Of a stretch of DNA of 64,000 nt, positions 9,096 through 17,641 are shown piece by piece (the first letter of the stretch is position 1; every line of letters starts with the position of its first letter). The stretch comes from Halopseudomonas laoshanensis (GTDB lineage: Bacteria; Pseudomonadota; Gammaproteobacteria; Pseudomonadales; Pseudomonadaceae), in contig NZ_QOVF01000010.1 of NCBI RefSeq assembly GCF_008365385.1, forward strand, positions 1-64,000. The letters run 5' to 3'. Below the pieces are notes generated by a model. It searched no databases and was not told where the DNA came from. It saw only the letters and a program-made list of their open reading frames with translations. A program made the translations under genes and the position numbers.

Positions 9096-10643
9096 GTGAG
9101 CCAGACACTGCTTAAAGCACTGCAGAATCCCGACCTCTATGACCATCCCGTCAGCGGTTTCACCGTGATAGAGACGCATATCTCCTGGGTGCTGCTGACC
9201 GGCGACTTCGTCTACAAAATCAAGAAGCCGGTCAATTTCGGCTTTCTCGACTATTCAAGCCTTGAGCAGCGCGAGCACTTCTGTCATGAAGAGGTGCGTC
9301 TGAACCGTCGCCTGGCGCCAGACCTGTACCTGGGCGTGGTAGCGGTGCATGGCACTGAGACCGCCCCCAGCCTCAATAGTGACGGACCGGTTATCGAATA
9401 TATGGTCAAGACCCGGCAGTTCAAACAGGAGGACCTGTTGGGTAACCTGCAGCGCGCCGGCGCCCTGACCACAGACCATATCGACAGCCTGGCCACCCGA
9501 CTCGCCAGCTTTCACCAACAAATTGACCATGCCCCGCTGGATAGCCCCTGGGGTGAGCCGGACAACCTGCACGCGCCGGTAGCCGACAACTTCAACCACA
9601 TTCGACCGCTGCTGCGCGAGGCCAGCGACCTGGCGCAACTCGATCAGTTGGAACAGTGGGCGCATACTACCTTCCAACGCCTGATTCCCCAACTGGCACA
9701 ACGCAAGGCCGACGGTTTTGTACGTGAGTGTCACGGTGATATCTATCTGGACAATGTCACCCTCATCGACGGGCAAGTGACTCTGTTTGACGGCATTGAG
9801 TTCAATGAGGCCTTCCGCTGGACCGATGTGATGGGCGATGTCGCTTTCATGGTCATGGACCTTGAAGACCGCGGCCTGACGCAATTGGCCCAGCGCTTTC
9901 TCAATGGTTATCTGGAGCACACCGGCGATTATGCAGGCCTGGCGTTGCTTGACTATTACAAGGCCTACAGAGCGATGGTCCGCGCCAAGGTCGCACTGCT
10001 GCGTCTGACCCAGGACGGCGTAAGCGAGGCAGAGCGGCAGGAAGTATTGGGTCGGTACCATAGCTACACCGATCTGGCCGAACGTTACACCCATGTGCCA
10101 CTGCGCTTTGGACTACTGACCCATGGCATCTCCGGCTCAGGTAAAAGCACGGTAGCGCTGCATCTGGTCGAGCAATTAGGCGCGATACGTATCCGCTCCG
10201 ACGTTGAACGCAAACGGCTGTTCGGCGCGGAGGGTAGCGGCGAGCTGAATACGGGGCTGTACGCGCCGGAACGCAGCGAGCAAACCTACGCGCGCCTGGC
10301 CGGCCTGGCGAGCCAGATTCTGGCCGCAGGTTATCCGGTGATCGTCGATGCAACCAACTTGAAACAGGCACAGCGCAGCATCCTGCGCCAGGCGGTTGAG
10401 GACCAGGGCGCGCCCTGTCTGATTCTGCACTGCGATGCGCCACTGGAGACCATCGAAACCTGGATGCAGAAGCGTCGGGAAGACGGGCGCGATCCGTCTG
10501 ACGGCGACATCGACATTGCTCGCCAACAAAAGGCGCACGCCGAGGAGCTCACGCAGGAAGAGCAACCCATCAGCCTGCAAGTAGCCACCGACAGCACCGA
10601 AAGCATGGCCAAACTGGTTACGCAATTGCGCCAGCGCTTCTGA
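9096..10643 (+). CDS. Fused aminoglycoside-phosphotransferase-like / P-loop kinase protein
   Basis: 515 aa. The N-terminal half (about 1-330) resembles the APH/protein-kinase-like fold: a Lys in VYKIKKPVNFGF and the catalytic loop ECHGDIYLDN followed by FDGIEFN. The C-terminal half (about 340-515) is a small P-loop kinase with Walker A HGISGSGKST, an RSDVERKR motif and VIVDATNL. Substrates are unknown. The start is a GTG at 9096 with AAGGA 8 nt upstream. It is divergent from mrcB. P. aeruginosa has, as I recall, a similar gene in the same position; nothing suggests antibiotic resistance. Confidence 0.88.
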   Translation: MSQTLLKALQNPDLYDHPVSGFTVIETHISWVLLTGDFVYKIKKPVNFGFLDYSSLEQREHFCHEEVRLNRRLAPDLYLGVVAVHGTETAPSLNSDGPVIEYMVKTRQFKQEDLLGNLQRAGALTTDHIDSLATRLASFHQQIDHAPLDSPWGEPDNLHAPVADNFNHIRPLLREASDLAQLDQLEQWAHTTFQRLIPQLAQRKADGFVRECHGDIYLDNVTLIDGQVTLFDGIEFNEAFRWTDVMGDVAFMVMDLEDRGLTQLAQRFLNGYLEHTGDYAGLALLDYYKAYRAMVRAKVALLRLTQDGVSEAERQEVLGRYHSYTDLAERYTHVPLRFGLLTHGISGSGKSTVALHLVEQLGAIRIRSDVERKRLFGAEGSGELNTGLYAPERSEQTYARLAGLASQILAAGYPVIVDATNLKQAQRSILRQAVEDQGAPCLILHCDAPLETIETWMQKRREDGRDPSDGDIDIARQQKAHAEELTQEEQPISLQVATDSTESMAKLVTQLRQRF

Positions 10644-10721
10644 AGAAGGTATCACGCGGCTTCTCAGCCGCGCTGTGAGTGAGCCCTGGCTGTACGTCCA
10701 GGCCGGGGCGCACTACACTCA

Positions 10722-10751
10722 ATCCGGGGACCAATAAAAACAAGCCCGGAT
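10722..10751 (+). other. Hairpin with A-rich loop
   Basis: A 7-bp perfect stem ATCCGGG/CCCGGAT encloses a 16-nt loop with AATAAAAACAAG. There is no T-run after it, so it is not a clear terminator. It may be in the leader of the downstream TfoX-C gene. The rest of 10644-10872 shows nothing else I can support. Confidence 0.3.
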
Positions 10752-10872
10752 CATCTTATGCCAATACCATTACCGACCGTCGTCGGCACCATTCTGTCTG
10801 CCCTGTCCGCTCAACTGCGCCTCCCTCCTCTTGCCGGCATTTTGCTGCGTTGCTATTCAGCAGGAGAACGCC

Positions 10873-11151
10873 ATGATCAATGACGAGCTGCTGACCCTGC
10901 GTAATCTGGGCAAAACCTCTGCCCAATGGCTGCATGCTACCGGTATTCACAATCGCGCTGACTTGAGCCAGCGCGGCCCGGTGGGCGCCTATTGCGCGGT
11001 AAAAGCGCGCGGCTTCAGGGCTTCGAAGTCACTGATGTTCGCGATTGCGGGGGCGCTGGAAGATGTGCACTGGAATGAACTTGACCCCCGGTACAAGGAA
11101 GAGCTGCTTGCTCAGCTTGAGCAGCAACAGGCGCACGAGTCCTCGACCTAA
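10873..11151 (+). CDS. TfoX C-terminal domain protein
   Basis: 92 aa. It matches the TfoX/Sxy C-terminal domain, a helix-hairpin-helix-like fold: LRNLGKTSAQWLHATGI, then VGAYCAVKARGFRASKSLMFAIAGALEDVHW. The TfoX N-terminal domain is absent, as is common for stand-alone copies. In Haemophilus and E. coli full-length Sxy helps CRP at competence promoters; for this short form no function is established. The start is clear, with AGGAG 6 nt upstream of the ATG. It lies upstream of cbpA on the same strand. Confidence 0.85.
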   Translation: MINDELLTLRNLGKTSAQWLHATGIHNRADLSQRGPVGAYCAVKARGFRASKSLMFAIAGALEDVHWNELDPRYKEELLAQLEQQQAHESST

Positions 11152-11333
11152 GAAAGGCGACCCAGCTCACATTGCGATACTAGACAGCTTGCCTGCCTGC
11201 AACCGGCAATTTATGTTGGCAGTCTCTGGGTGCACTACAGTATCTTATGGCATAGCCGCTGAGTTTACCGGGTGCCTGTAACACCGCAGCTGACACCCCG
11301 GCAAGGTGGAATAAACATAAAAGGAATTCGTCT

Positions 11334-12128
11334 ATGTACCTTATCGGTGACCAGCCTCCCTACGCTGAAAAGCTTATCAATGCCTTGCAACGTATTCCCG
11401 AGCAGCTGCTTCAGGGGTTAGCCCCCTGTGGTCCACCCATTGAGCTCGATGCGGTTGCGGACTTGTACCAGCACATTGGCAACAACCGTATCTACCTGCT
11501 GCAAAGCGGCTTGCTGCATGCCGAAATAGAAGACAAGCCGATTTTCTACGTCCAGGAAGGCGATTTGATTGGCCTGCGCCAGGGCCTTAACACCGCCCCC
11601 TGTACGTACAAGAGTGAAGAACCGCTGGTGCTGTTACCCTTTGATCGCGAAGCCCTGTTCAAGCACATCCATGCCAGCAGCCAGCGTCAGGAGCAGTTCA
11701 CCCAATATATTCTTGGCCAGGCGGCATTGATGTCCGATGCGCTAGCGCATAGCCGCCCACCGGAAGTGCGTCCGGTAACAGGCTTTCAACACTTCCCGGC
11801 GGGCGCAGAACTGATTCGCCAGGGCGACGATGCCGATCACGTGTTCATCATTACCGAAGGCCATGCCGAAGCCTTCGTTGAAGGCATCAAGGTCGGTGAC
11901 GTGCAAAAGGATGAGATCTTTGGCGCCATGGCGCTGTTTACCCGGGAAAAGCGCTCGGCCACTGTGACCGCCAGCGCCCCGACCACCGTGATGATGATCC
12001 CCAAGGAGCAGTTCCTGGCATTGATGCAGAGCAACCCACGCATCGCGCATAGTCTGATCGAAAGTATGGCGCGGCGTATTGATCTGATGAACAAGGAACT
12101 GACCCACTACAAGCAGGCTGCAAAATAA
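11334..12128 (+). CDS. cbpA: Cyclic nucleotide-binding protein (CbpA-like)
   Basis: 264 aa. An N-terminal region of about 140 aa is followed by a cyclic nucleotide-binding domain (about 145-255) with FPAGAELIRQGDDADHVFIITEGHAEAF and the phosphate-binding-cassette-like FGAMALFTREKRSATVTA. There is no DNA-binding helix-turn-helix, so it is not a CRP-type regulator. By position and domain it corresponds to P. aeruginosa CbpA (PA4704), a cAMP-binding protein that I recall as Vfr-dependent. AAGGA precedes the ATG. An imperfect hairpin (11268-11301) lies in its leader. I see no clear Vfr site. Confidence 0.82.
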   Translation: MYLIGDQPPYAEKLINALQRIPEQLLQGLAPCGPPIELDAVADLYQHIGNNRIYLLQSGLLHAEIEDKPIFYVQEGDLIGLRQGLNTAPCTYKSEEPLVLLPFDREALFKHIHASSQRQEQFTQYILGQAALMSDALAHSRPPEVRPVTGFQHFPAGAELIRQGDDADHVFIITEGHAEAFVEGIKVGDVQKDEIFGAMALFTREKRSATVTASAPTTVMMIPKEQFLALMQSNPRIAHSLIESMARRIDLMNKELTHYKQAAK

Positions 12129-12141
12129 TTCGCATTAGCCC

Positions 12142-12169
12142 TTGACGTGAGAATGAGAATCTATATCAT
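12142..12169 (+). promoter_or_regulatory. prrF promoter with overlapping Fur box
   Basis: -35 TTGACG (12142-12147), 16-bp spacer, -10 TATCAT (12164-12169). A Fur box GAGAATGAGAATCTATATC (12149-12167) covers the spacer and -10 and matches 15 of 19 positions of the GATAATGATAATCATTATC consensus. Iron-loaded Fur here would block transcription. Confidence 0.8.
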
Positions 12170-12174
12170 TAGCA

Positions 12175-12280
12175 ACAAGTCGTCGCGAGATGACTTGTTG
12201 ATAACAGCTTGCTCCAAGCGGTTATCTCCTCATCAGGCTAATCACGGATTAGGCCCGCTCATTGAGCGGGCCATTTTTTT
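12175..12280 (+). ncRNA. prrF: PrrF iron-responsive small RNA
   Basis: About 106 nt. It starts at a predicted site 6-7 nt after the promoter -10. A 5' stem-loop (CAACAAGTC/GACTTGTTG) comes first. Next is a single-stranded core containing CTCCTCATCAGGCTAATC, which I recognise as the conserved PrrF antisense region. It ends in a strong intrinsic terminator: 9-bp GGCCCGCTC/GAGCGGGCC stem and seven T (12274-12280). PrrF base-pairs with Hfq help to repress iron-using enzymes when iron is low. In P. aeruginosa prrF1 and prrF2 are tandem at this same spot between cbpA and phuW; only one copy is present here. Confidence 0.85.
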
Positions 12281-12339
12281 GCCTGATCGACAGCTGTTTT
12301 TGCGCCTTCCACAGAGCGCGCCCAGTCTGAACCCCAGAC

Positions 12340-13209
12340 CTATTCCCATCCCGCACAATAATCCTGCGCCGGCAAAGCCGCAGTCAGCCAGACCAGGTCA
12401 GCTTGTTCAGACCCAGGTAACGGCTTGCCCGCCTCGACCATGATCAGCGTCAAAGGCTTCTCGGTGTTTGCGTTGTGCCAGTGCAGCGCCAACCCCAGAT
12501 CCTTGCGCGCATGTACGCTGCCCACCAATATCACTGCGGGCGTGGCTGCGCTGCCGAGCACCTGCGCCATCCGTTGATCGCGCCCTTGTTGCACCGCCAG
12601 CATCGCGGGGTAATGCTCCTGCGGCAGGCGGTCACAATGAGATTGGGCAATCATTTCGAGCAGCGCGGTGCGCGCTTGTTCGTCATAAACATCGCTGTTC
12701 GTGGGCGGCTGTTGATATAGGCCGCGTATTTCAGTGTCGGTCAAATTGGCCGGCACCAGTGCATCAGCATGCTTCAACGCCCAACGCACGATCGGCCCGT
12801 ATAACGCCCAGTCCCAACCCTCAGCCCAATTCAGGCTGGCCGCCAGCATTTGCTGATCGGGCAAGGCATTGTGCTTTTGCAGTGCCTCTACCGCCGGCTG
12901 TTGATCGGCGTCGAGCATTTCCAGCGCCACCGTGGCCTGGTCGCGCCGTTGCGCCAAAGCCTCCAGCAACCACAACTGCAACGCATGATGATCCGGATTG
13001 TCATGCTGCTCGCCCAGCACCAGATAGTCCGCCGCGGCCAGGCGCGGTAGCAACGCCTGCGGGCTGTGCCATTCGCCGCTGGCGGTATCGAGTATGCGGC
13101 CGACATTGGGCTCATCATGCCCCTTCGGGCTGATCCAATCGGGCAATGTCTGCGCGCCAAGCGCGGGAGCAACGATCAACATCAGCACGGCAACCAAGCG
13201 CCGACCCAT
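12340..13209 (-). CDS. phuW: ChaN-family haem-binding protein (PhuW-like)
   Basis: 289 aa with a signal peptide (residues 1-19, ending LGA). The ChaN domain shows the VLGEQHDNPDHH motif, ALEMLDADQQ and a C-terminal GSVHARKDLGLALH. ChaN of Campylobacter is reported to bind haem at the outer membrane. The gene is last in the leftward phuU-phuV-phuW operon, 9 nt after phuV, as in P. aeruginosa where it is named phuW. The ATG at 13209 has GAGGAG upstream; an in-frame GTG at 13215 is less likely. No lipobox is evident. Confidence 0.82.
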   Translation of the reverse strand: MGRRLVAVLMLIVAPALGAQTLPDWISPKGHDEPNVGRILDTASGEWHSPQALLPRLAAADYLVLGEQHDNPDHHALQLWLLEALAQRRDQATVALEMLDADQQPAVEALQKHNALPDQQMLAASLNWAEGWDWALYGPIVRWALKHADALVPANLTDTEIRGLYQQPPTNSDVYDEQARTALLEMIAQSHCDRLPQEHYPAMLAVQQGRDQRMAQVLGSAATPAVILVGSVHARKDLGLALHWHNANTEKPLTLIMVEAGKPLPGSEQADLVWLTAALPAQDYCAGWE

Positions 13210-13218
13210 AAGCACTCC

Positions 13219-13983
13219 TCAAACGATAATCAGTGGACAATTCTGCTGTGGGTGTTGCTCGACGCGCACGGCGACGTTGAACACCTGCTGAATGCGAGCG
13301 GCCTCAAGCACCTGCCACGGCGACCCCAGCGCCGCCGTGGTTCCCCGATCCAGCATCAGCAGGCGGTCAGCGTAACGCGCGGCCAGATTCAGATCATGCA
13401 GCACCAACATCACCGCGCCGCCGCGTTGGGCTACCTGCCGCGCCTGTTCGAGAATCAATTGCTGATGAGCCAGATCCAGTGACGCAGTCGGCTCGTCAAG
13501 CAACAGGCAAGCTTGCTCACCGGCATCCCAAATCTGCGCCAGCACTCGGGCCAGATGTACTCGCTGGCGTTCGCCGCCGGACAATGCCAGGTAGCTGCGG
13601 CCGCGCAAATGCGCCACATCGGCTGCCAGCATCGCTTCGCCAATAATCTGCGTATCGCGCTGGCGTCCGCTGTTATGCGGCAAGCGACCCAGCGCGACAA
13701 CATCTTCAACGCTGAACGCGAATGCCAGAGAAGAGGATTGCGGTAACACGGCAAGACACCGAGCGCGCTCCAGCGCCGGCCAACTGCTGAGGGCGCGGCC
13801 AGCCAGATGAATGCTGCCGCTGAAAGCCGGAAGCTCATTGCTCAGCGTCGCCAACAAGGTGCTTTTACCTGCGCCGTTGGTGCCCAGCACGGCGAGCACT
13901 TCACCAGAGCGTAACTCGAAATCGATGCCGCGAAGAATCTCGCAGCCCCCGCGCGCGCAGCTCAGCTGTGAGACTTGCAGCAT
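13219..13983 (-). CDS. phuV: Haem ABC transporter ATP-binding protein
   Basis: 254 aa, the ATPase of a haem/siderophore/B12-type importer. Walker A GTNGAGKST (about 34-42), ABC signature LSGGERQRV, Walker B CLLLDEPTASLD and the switch His in LHDLNLAARYADR are intact. The start ATG overlaps the stop of the permease gene by 1 nt (TAATG). The name rests on the PrrF-phuWVU synteny. By sequence alone HmuV or BtuD could also fit. Confidence 0.88.
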   Translation of the reverse strand: MLQVSQLSCARGGCEILRGIDFELRSGEVLAVLGTNGAGKSTLLATLSNELPAFSGSIHLAGRALSSWPALERARCLAVLPQSSSLAFAFSVEDVVALGRLPHNSGRQRDTQIIGEAMLAADVAHLRGRSYLALSGGERQRVHLARVLAQIWDAGEQACLLLDEPTASLDLAHQQLILEQARQVAQRGGAVMLVLHDLNLAARYADRLLMLDRGTTAALGSPWQVLEAARIQQVFNVAVRVEQHPQQNCPLIIV

Positions 13984-15041
13984 TACAAGCCTCCCCGCCG
14001 CTGCGCCCGCAGCAATAGCGCGAGAAAAAATGGGCCACCCAGCAGCGATGTAAGAATGCCAATGGGCAACTCGGCGGGGGCTATCACCAGCCGCGCTACG
14101 ACATCAGCCAACAACAGCAGCGCCGCGCCAAGCAGCATCGATGCGGATAGAACCCGGCGGTGATCCGGGCCGAGCAACAGCCGCACCAGGTGCGGGACCA
14201 CCAGCCCGACAAACCCGATCAGCCCCGCCACTGCAACACAGGCGCCAACGCCCAGCGCGGTGAGCAGTATCAGTTCGCGCTTGACCCGCTCCACCTCTAT
14301 ACCCAGATGCCGCGCTTCCGATTCGCCCAGCAGCAACGCATTCAAAGCGCATGCCTGGCGTGGCAGGCGCCAGCCGATCAAGGCGCAGCACAGCGCCAGC
14401 ACAGCTACTCGCTCGTAGCTGGCTGCGCCCAGACTGCCCATATTCCAGAAGATCAGCGTGCGCAGCATGCGGTCATCGGCAAGGTAGCTCAGCAGCCCGA
14501 TCAGGGCGCCGCTGATGGCCGCTATGGCGATACCTGCGAGCAACATGCTCGCCACCGAGGTGCCCTGAGCGGTTTGCCCGAGACGATAGACCAGTAATGT
14601 CGTCGCCACTCCGCCGATAAAGGCTCCGGCGACGGTCAGATATGGCAGCAGTGCATCCGGCAAACCCACCGCCACCCAAGCGCCCAGCACTATCATTAAT
14701 GCGGCACCCAGCGCCGCACCGCTAGACACACCGATCAAGCCCGGATCGGCCAATGGATTACGAAACAGGCCCTGCATGACGGCGCCGGTCAATGCCAGGG
14801 TGGCGCCCACCAGCAAACCCATCAGCGTACGCGGCAAGCGAATCTGCTCGATAATCAGTTGGCTGTCGGCAGGCACTGAAAACGACGCTGAAAACGGCCA
14901 CAGCATGCTGATCAACACTTGCAGGCTTTCCAGCAGGGGAATAGCCACGGCGCCCAGCGTCAGCGACAGCGCTGTCGCAATCAGCAACAGCACCACCAAT
15001 ATGATCATGATCACCGGCCTTAACCGGGGAGCCGCTTCCAT
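13983..15041 (-). CDS. phuU: Haem ABC transporter permease (FecCD family)
   Basis: 352 aa inner-membrane permease of the FecCD/BtuC family with about 9-10 hydrophobic segments and the family motif RLPRTLMGLLVGATLALTGA followed by GLFRNPLADPGLIGVSSGAALGA. A cytoplasmic loop before the last helices contacts the ATPase. First gene of the operon, with AAAGGAG 6 nt before the ATG. Unlike P. aeruginosa, no substrate-binding protein (phuT), haem chaperone (phuS) or receptor (phuR) precedes it; the divergent neighbour is a Rieske protein. A periplasmic binding protein must come from elsewhere if the transporter works. Confidence 0.88.
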   Translation of the reverse strand: MEAAPRLRPVIMIILVVLLLIATALSLTLGAVAIPLLESLQVLISMLWPFSASFSVPADSQLIIEQIRLPRTLMGLLVGATLALTGAVMQGLFRNPLADPGLIGVSSGAALGAALMIVLGAWVAVGLPDALLPYLTVAGAFIGGVATTLLVYRLGQTAQGTSVASMLLAGIAIAAISGALIGLLSYLADDRMLRTLIFWNMGSLGAASYERVAVLALCCALIGWRLPRQACALNALLLGESEARHLGIEVERVKRELILLTALGVGACVAVAGLIGFVGLVVPHLVRLLLGPDHRRVLSASMLLGAALLLLADVVARLVIAPAELPIGILTSLLGGPFFLALLLRAQRRGGL

Positions 15042-15081
15042 CCGTTACTCCTTTGAGCCTGCAAAATCTGCGCTGATTGTC

Positions 15082-15165
15082 GGCTTAGACGCGGGACCAA
15101 TGCCAGCCTCCGTTAATGGAAAGTCACAATCGGCGCCTAAGCCTGTGCCCGAGCAAAGCTGGCAT
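15082..15165. repeat. Two interleaved inverted repeats upstream of phuU
   Basis: Between phuU and the Rieske gene, GGCTTAG (15082-15088) pairs with CTAAGCC (15137-15143), and ATGCCAGC (15100-15107) pairs with GCTGGCAT (15158-15165). The order is crossed, so an RNA from either strand could form a pseudoknot, or the stems could be alternatives. Perfect 7- and 8-bp matches can arise by chance in 150 nt. Confidence 0.35.
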
Positions 15166-15194
15166 CCCTCGCCCAGTGTGGCGATAATCAGCCC

Positions 15195-15536
15195 ATGACC
15201 CAGCCAATCGACGACTTCTTACCGCAACCCCTGTGCCGTCTGGATGAACTGGCCGATCCCGGCAGCAAGGGCCTGATGCACCAGGGCCAGGCCCTTTTTG
15301 CCGTACGCCAGGGCGACCAGGTAACCGTGTTCGAAAACCGCTGCCCGCACCGCGGCATCCCGCTGGAATGGGTGCAGGACCAGTTTCTCGATAGCTCGGA
15401 AAGGCTCATCCAGTGTGCCACCCATGGTGCCCTGTTTCTGCCGGAAAATGGCGAATGTGTAGCCGGGCCGTGCGCAGGGGCTTACCTCACTGCGCGGCCT
15501 TGCCATATTAGCAACGGTCAGCTCTGGCTGGACTGA
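15195..15536 (+). CDS. Rieske [2Fe-2S] ferredoxin-like protein
   Basis: 113 aa soluble protein with the complete Rieske cluster motif: CPHRG and, 16 residues on, CATHGALF, giving two Cys and two His ligands. There is no signal peptide or membrane anchor, so it is likely a cytoplasmic electron carrier or oxygenase-type ferredoxin; the partner is unknown. It is divergent from phuU, and its last 29 nt overlap the 3' end of sfsA tail to tail. Confidence 0.88.
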   Translation: MTQPIDDFLPQPLCRLDELADPGSKGLMHQGQALFAVRQGDQVTVFENRCPHRGIPLEWVQDQFLDSSERLIQCATHGALFLPENGECVAGPCAGAYLTARPCHISNGQLWLD

Positions 15537-16239
15537 GGTTTACCGGCAGTTGCCCCAGCACCTGAAGGCCGGCAGGCGTAGGCTTGATCGACCAGGCGAT
15601 GATCTCCACGCCCGCCGCTGCCGCCTCACGCAGACAAGCCCCATACACCGGATCAATCTCGTCCGCCGGCCGCACGTGAGTGATAGCCGAATGCATCACA
15701 CAGAACAGCAGGCAGGCTCGTCGACCACTGGCCACCACCTCGATCAGCTCCAGCAAATGTTTTTGCCCACGCAAACTGACCGCGTCGGGAAAGGCGCCCA
15801 GACCATCGCCCAGCGCCAGCGTCACACTCTTGACCTCGACAACACACTCACCGGGTTCGCTGAGCAGAAAATCGAAGCGGCTAAGCCCTTCCGGCAATTT
15901 GACCTCCGGGCGCTGCACGGCAAATCCGGCCAGCGGTGGAATCAGACCGGCTTTCAATGCCGCAGCCATCACTCGGTTGGCCCGAGCGCTGTGGATGCAG
16001 GCCAGTTGGCCGGGAGCGACCTCGACCAACTCCCAGGTACCCGGCAGTTTGCGCCCCGGTTTGTTCTGTATATCAACCCAGACACGGCTGCCCGGCTGCG
16101 CACAATTTTTCATCGAGCCGGTATTCGGACAGTGCAGTACCAGCTCGCGGCCATCGTCCAGCAGGATATCCGCGAGAAAGCGCTTGTAGCGGCGAATCAA
16201 TATCCCCGGCAGCAGCGGTGCTTCAAAAGGAATCAGCAT
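15508..16239 (-). CDS. sfsA: SfsA family DNA-binding protein / sugar fermentation stimulation protein
   Basis: 243 aa, normal for the family. Visible are IRRYKRFLAD, HCPNTGSM, the central LPEGLSRFDFLL, and ECVVEVKSVTLA, which together resemble a nuclease-like fold with an N-terminal OB region. In E. coli SfsA stimulates maltose genes, but its biochemical role is not settled. The ATG at 16239 overlaps the end of the aminotransferase gene by 7 nt, so the two form an operon. The 3' end overlaps the Rieske gene. Confidence 0.93.
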   Translation of the reverse strand: MLIPFEAPLLPGILIRRYKRFLADILLDDGRELVLHCPNTGSMKNCAQPGSRVWVDIQNKPGRKLPGTWELVEVAPGQLACIHSARANRVMAAALKAGLIPPLAGFAVQRPEVKLPEGLSRFDFLLSEPGECVVEVKSVTLALGDGLGAFPDAVSLRGQKHLLELIEVVASGRRACLLFCVMHSAITHVRPADEIDPVYGACLREAAAAGVEIIAWSIKPTPAGLQVLGQLPVNLSPARADRC

Positions 16240-17411
16240 CCAGGCCACTGCTTGAGCCCGCGCGCGAGACGATCCAGCGCCTGGCCCAAGCGCTCGACCG
16301 AGGCGGTATAAGCGAAGCGCATATGCTGGTTGGAGCGGTAATGCCCGAAATCCAGCCCTGGGGTTACTGCCAGATATTCGGATTCGATCAGATGCTGGCA
16401 GAGCGCATCGCTCTCCCCGCCCAATTGCTGCATATCCGCGTAAAGGTAAAAGGCGCCCTGCGGCGTCACCGGAATCTGAAAGCCCAGATCACGCAGGCCT
16501 GGCAACAGAAAATCACGCCGCGCCTGAAAAGCCTCGCGGCGTGACTCGCAAATCGCCAGGGTCTCCTCCGTGAATGCGGCCAGGGCAGCTTGCTGGGCCA
16601 TATGCGGCGCGCAGATGTAAAGATTCTGTGCCAGCTTCTCCAGCTCGGGCACCGCCGCTTCAGGCGCTACCAGCCAGCCAAGACGCCATCCGGTCATGCC
16701 GAAGTACTTGGAGAAGCTGTTGAGCACAAAGGCATCTGGTGCAACTTCAAGCACCGAGCTGGCCTGACAGCCGTAGGTCAGGCCGTGATAGATCTCATCC
16801 ACTACCAGGTGCCCCCCTAGCCGCCGGGTGGTGTCAGCCACTGCCTTCAGTTCGGCAGCGCTGAGCATGGTGCCAGTCGGATTTGCCGGGGACGCCGCCA
16901 GCACGGCGGCGCACTGCGCCGACCAGTGCGCTTCGATCAGTTCCGGAGTCAATTGATAAGCGGTGTCCGGGCCGGTCGGCACCAATCGGGCGCGGGCTTC
17001 AACCAGTCGCAGAAAGTGGCGATTACATGGATAGGACGGATCGGCCATCAGCACTTCCTGGCCAGCCTCGACCAGCAAGGCGCTGATCAACAGCAGTGCG
17101 GCGGAGCCGCCGGGGGTGATCACCACTCGTTCGGGGTTGAGGTCAACGCCATAGCGCGACTTGTAGAGACCAGCGATAGCTTCGCGCAAGGCTGGTAGCC
17201 CGAGCGCTGAAGTATATCCCGTACAACCATCCCCCAAGGCGGCCTGGCCAGCGCGAACGATCGGCAGCGGAGTGGAAAAATCCGGCTCGCCGATCTCCAT
17301 ATGGATCACGTCACGCCCGGCGGCTTCCAGCGCCTTGGCGCGCGCCAGCACCGCCATGACATGAAAGGGCTGAATATCGCGACTACGGCCTGCCCACTGT
17401 GGCTGACGCAT
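16233..17411 (-). CDS. PLP-dependent aminotransferase (class I/II, aspartate type)
   Basis: 392 aa cytoplasmic fold-type I aminotransferase. Key features: EIGEPDF near the N-terminus, the SPANPTG motif, VVDEIYHGLTYG, the PLP-lysine motif SFSKYFGMTGWRLGW and a C-terminal Arg in MRFAYT. It matches by position the probable aminotransferase next to dksA in P. aeruginosa. The substrate is not clear from sequence. The ATG at 17411 has GGAGA 7 nt upstream; longer frames to 17540 lack support. Operon with sfsA. Confidence 0.9.
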   Translation of the reverse strand: MRQPQWAGRSRDIQPFHVMAVLARAKALEAAGRDVIHMEIGEPDFSTPLPIVRAGQAALGDGCTGYTSALGLPALREAIAGLYKSRYGVDLNPERVVITPGGSAALLLISALLVEAGQEVLMADPSYPCNRHFLRLVEARARLVPTGPDTAYQLTPELIEAHWSAQCAAVLAASPANPTGTMLSAAELKAVADTTRRLGGHLVVDEIYHGLTYGCQASSVLEVAPDAFVLNSFSKYFGMTGWRLGWLVAPEAAVPELEKLAQNLYICAPHMAQQAALAAFTEETLAICESRREAFQARRDFLLPGLRDLGFQIPVTPQGAFYLYADMQQLGGESDALCQHLIESEYLAVTPGLDFGHYRSNQHMRFAYTASVERLGQALDRLARGLKQWPGC

Positions 17412-17641
17412 GCTGTTCTCCGCAAAAGCCCGAATCATACCTTCTCGGTCCAGTTCAAGCAGCCTGTTTGCGCCCCATTTAACGGGGCTTGCCAAACATC
17501 TGCTCACCTTCTGGCGGCAAACAGTAGCGCGCTTGATCATGTTCTGGTAGTTTTGCCCGCTTGCACGCCAGTGGCTGCACCCTCAGGTCATCTAGACGTA
17601 GGCCTGACACAGGACGATCGAGCTAAAAGTGAGGGGTTCTC

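Noticed and set aside
15042-15194. Cobalamin riboswitch before the FecCD permease gene
   Set aside because: Only a short GGTCCCGC resemblance; the B12 box and the conserved core of the riboswitch class are absent.
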